Shown here: in pieces, positions 12,393 to 22,294 of the stretch
Numbering within the stretch: the stretch's first letter is position 1
Layout: the number at the start of each line of letters is the position of its first letter
NCBI GenBank assembly: GCA_027924585.1
Contig: BSBM01000179.1
Coordinates: 15,172,501-15,236,500, forward strand
Source of the DNA: Larix kaempferi
Lineage: Eukaryota > Streptophyta > Pinopsida > Pinales > Pinaceae
DNA: 64,000 bases
Direction: 5' to 3'
Notes under the pieces: generated by a model
What the model saw: only the letters and a program-made list of their open reading frames with translations
The model's database searches: none
Told to the model about the DNA's origin: nothing
Position numbers and translations under genes: made by a program

Positions 12393-15210
12393 TAGATAAA
12401 TTTGTTACCAAACAAATGTTGGAGTCCTTCTTTTGTAGGTGATGGTATACGATCTTTCCTACAAAACAAGTTAAATTGCATGATTAGAAACATCTCATAG
12501 TTTTCAGAACAAATTCTTACACATAAAGAAATATGTCATATAGTCATGCAATTATTTTAGCCAATGCTTCAATACAACATTTATCCATATCTTGTAACTT
12601 TCTAGATGCCTTCCAATCTCTACCAGAACATGATTAAGAGTGTGCACAACTCCCAACATGTCAGCAAAGAGGTTTCATTCTAGATAAGTAGCAATGGAAT
12701 GTTGTACAGTGCCATAGGCCACTTACCCATTACATGCATATTAGTAGTATGCTGTTCATTAATGCAATTATTCTAATATGCCAAATACACAGCCTAATTC
12801 TAGGAACATCAGTGTATACATCATTGAACATTATTATTTAAACAATCAAATATGTAATAAATGATAATTCAAATACTTATCTTTGTTTGTTTGTTGTGTT
12901 GACTCCCTCTCAGTCTTTACTTCCTTTCTGCAATTCCATTCTGATGTGGATTGTGAGAAGTGGTCGACTCCCTCTGAATATCTGCATCCTTGCAGATATT
13001 ATTGGAGTGTGCTCCCTCTTGATCTTTGCTTCCTGGATTACCTGTCCTTGAACTTATATCCATCCTCAATCACTATGCATGCTTACAAGTATCATTATTG
13101 TGATATCCTCGAGATCTCATACATAATCATACATTTATTAGTATATTCTCAATACTATCAAAACACAATAATCTTAAGCATGTATAGTCATGATCATTTC
13201 AAACAAAAATAATAAGCATTAGTATTCAAGGACTCTTATGGTTAGTCATATCATAAATTAAAGTAAGAAACATAATATGCCTAAACCCGTGATTACTCAA
13301 ACCTATACTTTCATGACTCTTCTGGTTAGTCATATCATCAATTAAGGTAAGAAACATAATATGCATACACCCATGATTATTCAAACTTATGAATAATCAT
13401 TATCAATCATGCCATGTATACTTATATAAGAGATCCTATCACAAGGTAGGATTCTAACTTGATATAGAAAAAAAACATACTTGGATTAGTATGTTAGCTG
13501 GTTATGTCTAACATACCCACATGATGTCTTCTTGTTCTCTTCAATGACTTGTGCTAGTAACTTGCATATCTCATAAGTTAACCATTATAGAACCAAGTTA
13601 TACATACTTCGTAAATAGATCTTCTAAGTGATCCATGACAATGGATGAATCTTTGTCTTCATGTCACCATGATCATATGTTCTTGAACTAGAGCAAGATT
13701 TTTCTTTCTTGGTGTACCTTTCATGTTAGCGGACAACATAAACCTCATACAACACCATAATGCATTAGTACAATCATAAGTGTCAACACCCTAATCAATG
13801 AATATCTTGTATCATGCATTCATAATTTTATTAAGGTGATACGACAAGTCTAAATTCAATCAAGATTGTACTAACCGTAATAATATGAAGACAAACATAC
13901 CATAAACTTAATCATGAATAAATCTCGAAACGTAACTGGATAAGTCATACCTATTGAGATTGCTTGTAATCTTCTTATGTAAGGTGTTAGCCTCATCTCC
14001 CTCTAAAACATGAACTTCTTCACTTATGCAGGTGACCAATCCATTCTCTTCTAGGATTAACCCAATCCACTTGATTTGCAGGAAATGGATCTAGAGCTGG
14101 ATTAGGGTTTGTCAGAGAAACCCTAAAAATTCAAACTTTTGAAAGGATAGAGAGATGCACATTGATGAGCTGATCAAGCTGGTATAATCAGAATTTGAAA
14201 ACTGCAAAGTTTCACCCCTCAAAATTGCCTTTGAAACTTCCGGATCTTCTGGACAGGATCCCGAACTAGGGTTTGATAAAGCCCACTTTTATGGGCAGTA
14301 AAAAGGTTCGATCCAAAGCTCTAAACTTTGATTTTTCTGAGGAGCTTCCAGCCGTGGTCACAGACTTAAAAAATTCCAACTTTTGTAGAAGCCCTAATTT
14401 TCCATTTTTTCGATCAAAGTCTCGAACTAGGTTTTGATCAAGCCCGGCCTTATACCCAACCAAAAAATTTGATCTTGGTATCTAAATTTTGATTTTGATG
14501 AGTATCATTCAGCCGTGGTCTTTGATTAAAAAAATACCAACTTTCTCCGAAACCTTAATTCCTGGAGCCATGAATGAAGGTGCTAAAAAATAATTTTGTT
14601 TTGATAGAAATATGCACCTGATTGTTTCTGATGTAACTCTGAACTTTCTAATCCACAGGGTGTGAAACCTTTTCTTTTGGTATCCTGACTTGTCATATTT
14701 CCAACCCCATAGGTCTTACCTCAAATGGATTCTCTGAGAGAGATTTATGCCAAGTGTCGCAACGTGCCCTGTTTATGGGATAAAACATGAGAGCGAACTT
14801 GTACGACGTTCCACATGTCATTGGTTAAGTTTCGGCCTCTGAAAACGTTACCTTAGAAAGTACAGTCCGTGCACTACCTCTCACCATTTACGAAATTTCA
14901 TTTGGATCTTCCTATCCCAAGTTATGACCTTTTTTCCTAGGTCACCTATTTATGACTCAGATCTGGAAGAGGCAGAAACCCTAGATTGTACAGATCATAA
15001 AACACAAAGTCCAAATAATTAGAAGTTGTCCTTTGGACAGAAGGTACATGGGGATCTGATATTCGACCTGTATAAGTTTTAGATCCGAAAAACTTGCCAA
15101 AATGGATTTATAGCGAAAGTGCTACGATGACTGGTTTTTTCTATATCAAGCCCTAGCATCCCAAGTGCAACAAGTGTCATACATGCCATACCATGCCTTC
15201 TTTTAGGCTA
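12393..15210 (-). other. Gene-less leader of the copia element
   Basis: There is no coding similarity over 2.8 kb where gag, protease and integrase would be expected. The 5' part of the leader (14100-15200) resembles 49200-50500 of the other copy, including a phrase reading GTGCTACGATGACTGG on the plus strand (15119-15134) and repeats mentioning GCCGTGGTC (14350, 14510). The remainder is AT-rich. Confidence 0.7.
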
Positions 15211-15222
15211 GCTCTGGTACCA
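15211..15222 (-). other. Primer-binding site of the minus-strand copia element
   Basis: GCTCTGGTACCA reads TGGTACCAGAGC on the minus strand, one base from the usual initiator-Met site. It abuts the LTR directly. Confidence 0.85.
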
Positions 15223-15912
15223 TGTTAGTTTTTCAGAATTTACTTCAATCTGATCTAGGATATTAACTGAGAGAACAACACTTACAGCATATCTACAACA
15301 TATCAATCATGGACACAATAATGCAAGCACACAAGAGACACAGAGTTTACTTGGGGAAAACCATAAAGGTGAAAAACCTCAATAAATTCCTCAGAGATAG
15401 ATAGAGAAATGATACAACCCAAGCATAAGAGATAGACATCTCCTAGCAGTAGCTTCTCCTCCTCCACAAGTGCGCCACTCTCCAAAGAGTGTGTGTGAGA
15501 ATAGAATGAATGAAATAGAGTGCCTCCCGCACTCTATTTATACTTGACTTGACTTGCCTAATAACCTTTACTAGGTCGGCCTCAACTTAACCACATAACA
15601 CAATGCTGAATGGGCCGACACCCAATAGGGTGGTCTAATAACCCTTTGACCCGCATGGACGACCATCAATAAGGTGGTCTAATAACCCTTTGACCCACAT
15701 GACTTATACAGGGACGACCCCAACAAGGTGGTCTAATAATCCATCAAGTATAAGTTACAACACTTACAATATAAATGATGACACTTTCGTATAGAGGAAT
15801 AATAACATCTCTATAGGAATACAAACACTTATGTATAGAGGAATAATACCATCTCTATAGGAGTACAATATACATATATGAAATACATTCCAAAGTTACA
15901 TATACATCAACA
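15223..15912 (-). repeat. 5' LTR of the minus-strand copia element
   Basis: 690 bp, matching 8943-9576 with an additional ~50-bp repeat of the GGTGGTCTAATAACC segment around 15650-15720. It ends in CATCAACA. Confidence 0.9.
15534..15542 (-). promoter_or_regulatory. LTR TATA box
   Basis: CTATTTATA reads TATAAATAG on the minus strand. It is the promoter candidate in the 5' LTR of this copia copy. Confidence 0.65.
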
Positions 15913-16166
15913 ACTGCATCAGTGTAAGGTAGGACAGCAGGACGTGCGGCAATGGCGTGAATTTGGGAAGCCCTAATCCTATCATACATAATTTTATCGT
16001 TCTCGATATGGGAAAGGTTGTCGTTGTCAAATATAGCATAAATTTTAGACCAATCCACTTGGTACGTTTCAGTGACCTTCTCACTGGTATCTGAGAGGAT
16101 ACCAAAATTAGGGTCCTTGGTCAAGAGATCTCTGTGTGCCGTTTTGGATCGTGTGTTTTTCGACAT
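15913..16166 (-). pseudogene. Orphan ~899-codon reading frame, N-terminal part
   Basis: The start ATG is at 16166-16164 in a CACCATGTC context. About 84 codons are open to the copia junction. The frame continues at 8937 once the element and one target copy are removed, because 6970 plus 5 bases is a multiple of three. The first residues are basic (MSKNTRSK); the rest is mixed helical with several Asp and Ile. There is no recognisable domain. Confidence 0.68.
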
Positions 16167-16489
16167 GGTGAAAAGCTTTCAATTTCTGATAAATAAAGAA
16201 ATAAAATCAAAATTCAATCCAAAATAGCAGAATTGGAAAACAAAAATAGAAGTATGACAACAGACTTACCTGAAATAACTGAAGAACTGATGAAAATGAC
16301 ACCTTAATAGGAATCCGCAGTAAAATCCAAGCAATGGGGTAATTTCGAATAGTAAAAATGACAAAAATAAAATAGAGAAAACCCTACTTATTACATTCGC
16401 CAAATTACAACATGACTGTGGGATCAAAATGAATGGATGGCTGAGATGAACCAGAGTGGGATGCGGGATCGGGTTCATACTAATTTTGA
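16167..16489. other. Leader between orphan frame and minisatellite
   Basis: No gene is seen. The stretch is AT-rich and lies just upstream of the orphan frame start on the minus strand, so it would be its 5' untranslated part. Confidence 0.4.
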
Positions 16490-16990
16490 AAGTTTATTTA
16501 AGAATCCCGAACACTGGAACCCGAAAGTGTTGGGTTGCGGGTTTGGGGATTGCAAGAAAACAAAAGCGCAAAAGAATTCCCGAAAGCTGAAAGCCGAAAG
16601 TGTTGGGTTGCGGGTTTTGAGAATGGGAAACAAAAATCGCAATCAAAAAACTTTTCCTGAAAGCCACAACCTGAAAGTGTCGAGTTACGGGTTTTGGGAA
16701 CGCACAACAAAATCAAACTTAAAATGAAACTCCCGAAATCCAAAAGCCGCAATTGCAGGTTTTGGGATAAAGTTTCCTGATATTATTTACAAAGAAAAAC
16801 CCACAACTGTTGGGTTGTGGGTTTCGGGATGACATCAATCAAAAGTTGAAGAATAAAAGCTCGCAACCCGCAACTGTCAGTTTGCGGGTTTTGGGTTTCC
16901 TAAACTCCACGATAAACAAACAAATCCCACAACCCGCAACTGTCAGGTTGCGGGTTTCGGGTTTCCTGAATGTCGAGTTTCGGGTTGATG
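16490..16990. repeat. Hairpin-forming minisatellite, ~7 degenerate units of 61-78 bp
   Basis: A GGGTTGCGGGTTT-like phrase recurs near 16532, 16604, 16682, 16750, 16811, 16880 and 16945. Several units contain a direct hairpin, such as CCCACAAC with GTTGTGGG (16800-16821) and CCCGCAAC with GTTGCGGG (16932-16953). Stem changes are matched on both sides between these two units. Confidence 0.8.
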
Positions 16991-17581
16991 GAAGTAAATG
17001 ATAAAATACTAAAAAATTAAAGCTTCCTGCAAACCCAAAACACTTAGAAATTTTTTTAGATCAAAAGGAAAACACAGATGACAAAAGTATGGGTAAGGGA
17101 TCTTAGATATAAAAACCAAAATCTCATATTTACAAGAAAACTCACCCAACTACCTTTGTGTTTATTAGGAATGGGGCTCCCGTGCTTCAAGTAAGCATGG
17201 GATCTGTTGTGGCCACAATAGGTCCTTGATAGCCGCCACCTTCATCTACAACCAACCTTTCCTTAAGATACTATGAAACCCTCGTGAACGTCATCGCACT
17301 GTCTTCCTCGCTCCATCACTCACATTCCTGAGAGTTCCATTTCCATTTTAAACCATAGGGAAGAAAACGAAATCTATAGCATTAAAACGAAAGCCATTAA
17401 CGGTTTATCCCTTCAGTTACATCCACCACTGTTTCGACTTAAACATTAAAAAGCACTGGGCTCATTTGTTGATCCAGTACTTGTGGCATTTATATTTACA
17501 TTGCTTTCTTGGTTAAATGAAACAAACACATTAATTTATAGCCAAAAATAATAACCAATATTAGATTGGGAAAATAATAAA
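16991..17581. other. Unassigned stretch with a coding-like patch
   Basis: No gene can be called. On the minus strand, about 17340-17160 reads as a plausible protein stretch (ending near APFLINTK) interrupted by three stops. It may be a further decayed exon of the gene at 17582-18711, but no splice sites were fixed. Confidence 0.35.
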
Positions 17582-18711
17582 TTATAAATCCTCTTCGCTG
17601 CTTTTATTTACATGAGCATCAGGTTGGGTGTCGGAAGGCTATGTTTTCCCCAATATTCTCCTATGTTCAACCAAGGCTTTATAGTTGTGGTAGTAGGCAT
17701 GCCTGAGGTCTTCCTCCATAGGAGCCTCTTTGAATTCTACACCCTGCAATTATGCATAAGGGCATGAATTTTTCTTCTTTTGTGATATTAAATTAAAATT
17801 GCTAACAATTTATAATTTGGATGCAAATTATTTTATTCTATACTTACAAATCGTGTAGTCACTTTCGAGAAACCACCCGGGCTAAGTTTATGCTACCCAT
17901 GTTTATATATCCTAGCCTTGGTGGTTTTGGATGTATCCGGGAACCTATATTCAAAATATTCAAATACTTGGTTAATTCTCGCAATGATGATAAAGCTTCA
18001 TAAATACATTATTAAAAGTGCCTCATACCTTCCTGGTCTGGGTGGTGTCTTTCCCTCTTTTCGGAGCGCCTTTTCTTGTGCATCACGCACGAGGGCCTTC
18101 CAATCCATATCTGGTATCGGTGGAAGTCACTCATAGTTAGGTTCGTTTTTCAAATGAACCCTATATTGGTCATGGAGATATCTTAAATATAAGCCTTCCT
18201 TTGTAGCAACTCCAACTTTGTTAAAGGTACCCTCACCGAATAGCCCAAGCAACTTGTTCATAAATTCATCCTTTAATTTTGAACTTTGGGAATTCCTCCT
18301 TGTTCGTATGGTGGGCCCAAAGATATCCAAGGCTAGGTCATTCATGGGTCCATAAAATACATTGTTTCCTGGAAAACTATATTATCATTAGTTTGAAATA
18401 ATTGATAATTATATGTACATAATATTGAAAATACTTATTACATACCTATAAGATTATTAGTTTTCATGGGGATGAGGTCATCATCTACCAAAAACGGAAC
18501 CTTTAATTTTCCCGTGTTAGTAACATGTTTAGCTCCGGGAAAGCTTCCTTCACAATCTTCCATGATATCACGCTCTGCATCCATTACATCGTGTGCAGAT
18601 CCTGGCGTATGTTGTTCAGGCCAGGGTGCACTAATAGTGGCATCAAGGCTAGGGAGTTGTTGGGTAAAATATATGCTATCTAATTCAACATTTAATTGTC
18701 AATCCGGGAAG
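17582..18711 (-). pseudogene. Four-exon broken gene of unknown family
   Basis: Four minus-strand exons join in one frame: 18711-18446 (5' end uncertain), 18368-18029, 17944-17848 and 17743-17582. Introns of 77, 84 and 104 bp have donors GTATGT, GTATGA and GTAAGT and acceptors ending AG, and codon phase is kept at all three junctions. Three in-frame stops break it: TGA 18127, TAG 17893 and TAG 17639; a final TAA lies at 17582. The product would be about 285 residues: acidic N-terminal exon, a long exon with an RTRRNSQSSKLKDEF-type basic patch and an LRYLHDQYRVHLKNEP block, a basic exon ending in a Gly-Phe-rich HKLSPGGF block, then a helical C terminus. It faintly recalls plant En/Spm-type transposon proteins, but I cannot confirm that. 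Confidence 0.65.
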
Positions 18712-19056
18712 GTAGCTTATGAGGTGCAAACACTATATGTGCAGGATTGAAGGCTTGAACTAATCTAAACTAAAGGTGGAATCAACAAGTTTTAGGGAAG
18801 TTAACAAGCTATAAAAAAACAAAGGTAAAGTATTGACTGCAAATCCAAATACAAGCTGGAAATGAAAACTAAAGGTAGGCTAAAGAGATGAACAAGGACT
18901 AAAAATGAACATGAAGCTTAAAAAAAACTCTATGTAATTCAAAACAAGGTTCTAACTACATATGCAGGTACCAGATAACTGCATGAAATAATGCAATTCG
19001 AAAACCTGAGAAATTAAACGCTAATTAAGCATAAAAAGACAACAGAAAATATTAAA

Positions 19057-19104
19057 GTCTGGATGGCAGTCCGGATGACAGTTCGAATGACAGTCTGGAT
19101 GACA
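19057..19104. repeat. Four tandem 12-bp units
   Basis: The units read GTCTGGATGGCA, GTCCGGATGACA, GTTCGAATGACA and GTCTGGATGACA. A related triplet occurs at 26877-26912 across the gypsy insertion. Confidence 0.85.
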
Positions 19105-19515
19105 AAAATGATACAAACTATGAAAATAAATAAGCTTAAATGATTTTAATACCAACTGGGTTTATGCATACTACTCTATGGTGCAAGCATGACAGTAAAT
19201 GAACTATTTGAATTAAAATAACAAGAAGCAACTACACTAATTTGCATTCAAAGGAGAAAACCATTTTGTATTACGTAGTAAAACAGAGTTAAAAGGTAAA
19301 TAAATCCAACTACAGCTATAGTAAAATGAAGTTAAGTGTAAATGAATTTCATCCTGACTTATAACAGAAATAGATAATGTAAATATGAAACTAAATATGA
19401 AATGCTAAAGGTGGATTCAAATCCCAAACTAGCTACAGAATATGATAAAGTACTGGAAAATTAACCTAAGCCCTAACTAATTATTTCTGCACAAAAACGT
19501 AATATTGGAAATTAT

Positions 19516-19600
19516 GGAAAATACTGAAAATTCTGGAAAATACTGAAAATTCTGAGAAATACTAAAAATTCTGTCTAAATACTGGAAATTTTGTCTAAAT
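19516..19600. repeat. Degenerate 19-bp tandem repeat
   Basis: GGAAAATACTGAAAATTCT recurs about four times with drift (19516, 19535, 19554 and onward). Confidence 0.75.
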
Positions 19601-20354
19601 ATGAATGGAAGGCTGAAAGACAATCTAAATGAAGGTGCGAACGAAATGTTGAAAAACAATTTGAATTAAGGTGTGAACAGAATGCTGAAAAATAGTCTAA
19701 ACAAAGGTACGAATGGCCGACCGAATGAATTCTGAAGATGCAAGTTACATTAAAATAAGAGAAAACTGTATTTTATAAACAACAGAACAATTACAACTAT
19801 TGAACAACTCAAAATCTATCTATTCTATGATCTAAGTAAACCAAAGACTTAACATTTTGAGAATTAAAATACAATTATGTTATACGAATTTAAATTGCAA
19901 CTAGTTTTGAGCAAAGCGAAGCTTGCTCTATTATGAAAGAAAACTAACTATGAGCATTCGAAATGAAAGTCTATTTAACTAAACTAAAACATAATGTTCT
20001 ATGTAAAAGAAACTACTTAATTGCATTCAGTTTGAAAACTAATTTTCTATTGCAAATTAACCAAATGAAGTTGAAAATACAATTCGTTCTAATTAATGAA
20101 AGCTACAACAATAAAAACTAATTCTTTTTAATTGATGACAACTACAGCAATAAAAACTAATTCTTGGATCCAAGGTGCAAATAAATAAGAATTCAAATGC
20201 ATGAAAGAGAAACTAGCTTCAAACCCTAGTCTATGCTAAGAGCAATAATATAATCATACTAAAACAGAGAGCTCTTTCTATCTACAAGCAATGAATTGAA
20301 ATACATAAAAGCAAATCTGATTTCTAACTCTATTCTACACTATGAATTTCAACA

Positions 20355-20359
20355 CAATC
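20355..20359. repeat. Target-site duplication of the chromovirus element
   Basis: CAATC here is repeated exactly at 26098-26102 on the other side of the element. Confidence 0.92.
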
Positions 20360-20734
20360 TATTAGAAACCCATGTCTTTACTTTGTTAGTATATTGTTGT
20401 TGGATGCATATGCTTTGTAAGTCGTCCCATAGTATTTGTTGATCAATAGTTTGTGTTATTGTTGTTGGCGCATATGCTTTGTAAGTCGCCCGTAGTATTG
20501 TTGACCCATAGTTTGTAGTGGCCCATGGTTTTGACCCATAGTATTGGTGCCTAGACTTAGTATATAAGTGTGTGTTGAGACCTATGAAGGAACCGTGAAG
20601 TTATTTGTATTGAGCTTGCTCAAAGAAGGTTGCCCCCTTGAAGTGGCCTGTGATCAATATAAAAGTGATTATGAGTTCTGTCATTTCTGCTATTTCGCAT
20701 ATTCTTATCAATTAATTATTGCAGGTGCTTCACA
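20360..20734 (+). repeat. 5' LTR, 375 bp
   Basis: It aligns base for base in length with 25723-26097. The terminal TG is mutated to TA here (20360-20361), and the end is CTTCACA. Confidence 0.93.
20561..20568 (+). promoter_or_regulatory. LTR TATA box
   Basis: TATATAAG lies about 175 bp before the LTR end and is conserved at 25924-25931 in the other LTR. Confidence 0.6.
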
Positions 20735-20736
20735 TC

Positions 20737-20748
20737 TGGTATCAGAGC
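20737..20748 (+). other. Primer-binding site (initiator-Met tRNA)
   Basis: An exact TGGTATCAGAGC lies two bases after the LTR. Confidence 0.92.
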
Positions 20749-21324
20749 ACTTTCTTGGACTCGTTGGGTGAAATTTCTGCCAAATTTTTTTTTCACATCT
20801 GTTGCAGGTTCGGATTTGGGAATAATCTCTATCCGCCTAATTGTGGGAAGTACTTGGGAATAATCCCTAAAACTCATTGTGAGGAGTACCACAGGAACCC
20901 CGAAGTAGTTGGCCCATTGAGAGGACCTGCCAGCGAAAAGGGCAACGACCCCTACTTGATTAACTAGTTCCCACCCGTGAGGTAAACCAAGAGTTGTCGT
21001 TTGTGGCAAAGTGGTTATCAGTTTTACCTGAGCCGTGGAGTGAGGGGTACTGCCCCAATACGCAAGCCGTCAGATAGAATTGGTGGCCGAGTGAAACCCC
21101 TGAACTATTAGGAAGCCGCACATACCTGGGGTCCATATCTATTTTCAGCTGAACTGTTGTCGATCACTGTTGCGCCGTTTTAGATCCATTCTGAAAGCCG
21201 TTCCAAATCCAGTCGTTTTCAATCCATTCGGCACCGTTTGAGATCCCTCTATTTCCACTCACTTTTGGACCATTCCAGATCTATCTGTTTCAGATCCCTT
21301 TCGAGCCGTAGCCGCTCCAGTCTG

Positions 21325-21372
<48 letters not shown>

Positions 21373-21586
21373 GAGTATAAAATTCAGTTTTTTCTCCATA
21401 TCTCCCTTGTTTTCACTCTGTTTCCCTTGAAATTTTTGGGGAACCCCTATCATCCCATTCTGCATATTTCATTCCTGAGGACCCTATCCCCAATTCCACT
21501 TCCCAAAGCCTGAAATCCCACATTTGTCTATTTTTAGGGTTTTCCATAATTCTCGGCCTCCATCTTGAACATTCAGCTATGATTTT
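20749..21586 (+). other. Untranslated leader with a 46-A tract
   Basis: No gene is seen before the gag similarity. The segment 21140-21325 has loosely repeated GATCC and CCGTT words. A pure run of 46 A occupies 21325-21370. Confidence 0.7.
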
Positions 21587-22290
21587 CCTCACTTCAATGG
21601 TACTGATCCAACTGGATGGATCTATCATGCAGAACAGTATTTCAGTCTGCATAATACTTTTGATGTCAACAAAGTTCCGCTTGCATCCTTTCATTTGGAA
21701 CAGGAAGCTCTTCAATGGTACCATTGGTACATCAAGGTTCATGAAGAGCCAAAATGGCTAGACTTTTTCCAGCTCTTTTTGCAACGATTTGGTCCTAGTG
21801 CTTTTGATGACTTCATAGGATCCCTCACTAAACTTCACCAAATTGGCACTGTGAGAGAGTATCAAATTGAATTTGAGAAACTAGCCAACCACACTGAAGG
21901 ATTGTCTGATGACTTTTACCAGAGTTGTTTTATCAGTGGTCTAAAGGATGCCATCTGCTCTGAGGTCAAAATGTTCTGTCCCAACACAATGATGGAAGCC
22001 CTAGGGTTGGCTAAGGTGGAAAAAGACAAGATTGCAGCCCAACAACGCTCCAATCCCACTTTTGTTCCCTTCCGAAATATGGGTTCTCAACAACCACCTA
22101 TACCGCAGGCTCCTCGACCAACTCCTATCAAGTGTTTGTCTGAAACATAGATGCAAGCACATAAAGAAAAGGGGCTTTGCTATAATTGTGATGAGAAATT
22201 CACTCAGGGACATAGATGTGTTCAGCAAAAGCTCTATCTCTTGGATGTGGATTCTCCGCTTGCCTCTGAAATTGGTGACGAAGATCCATA
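21587..22290 (+). pseudogene. gag: Gypsy gag remnant (capsid and zinc knuckle)
   Basis: Similarity begins with the classic plant gypsy capsid entry (FNGTDPTGWIYHAEQYF) at 21593. It continues through the retrotransposon capsid domain to about 22050, then a Pro/Gln linker. A zinc knuckle with C-x2-C-x7-H-x-C spacing (CYNC to GHRC) is at 22178-22219. A TAG at 22148-22150 separates capsid and knuckle; another stop near 22288-22290 precedes the protease. In life this protein would package the element RNA into cytoplasmic particles. The frame is shared with most of pol, as in a single gag-pol polyprotein. Confidence 0.9.
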
Positions 22291-22294
22291 AACA

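Larger units (their letters stand above)
8943..15912 (-). mobile_element. Ty1/copia element, minus strand, lacking gag, protease and integrase
   Basis: Two related LTRs (634 and 690 bp) flank a 5.6-kb interior. Reading on the minus strand, the order is LTR, primer site, 2.8-kb leader without genes, reverse transcriptase and RNase H, 1.2 kb rich in tandem repeats, polypurine tract, LTR. Polymerase downstream of any integrase is the copia order, but no integrase, protease or gag is seen. The copy at 48644-55956 has the same plan and a similar leader. The near-perfect target duplication marks this as a single insertion into the orphan reading frame. The LTRs differ by an extra ~50-bp segment and many point changes, so this is the older of the two copies. 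Confidence 0.88.
18712..20354. other. AT-rich stretch without genes
   Basis: No gene is seen. It contains two short tandem arrays (19057-19104 and 19516-19600) and otherwise long A-rich runs with no coding signal. Confidence 0.5.

Noticed and set aside
21238-21513. Open frame with a poly-Lys run
   Set aside because: It is produced by the 46-A tract in an untranslated leader.
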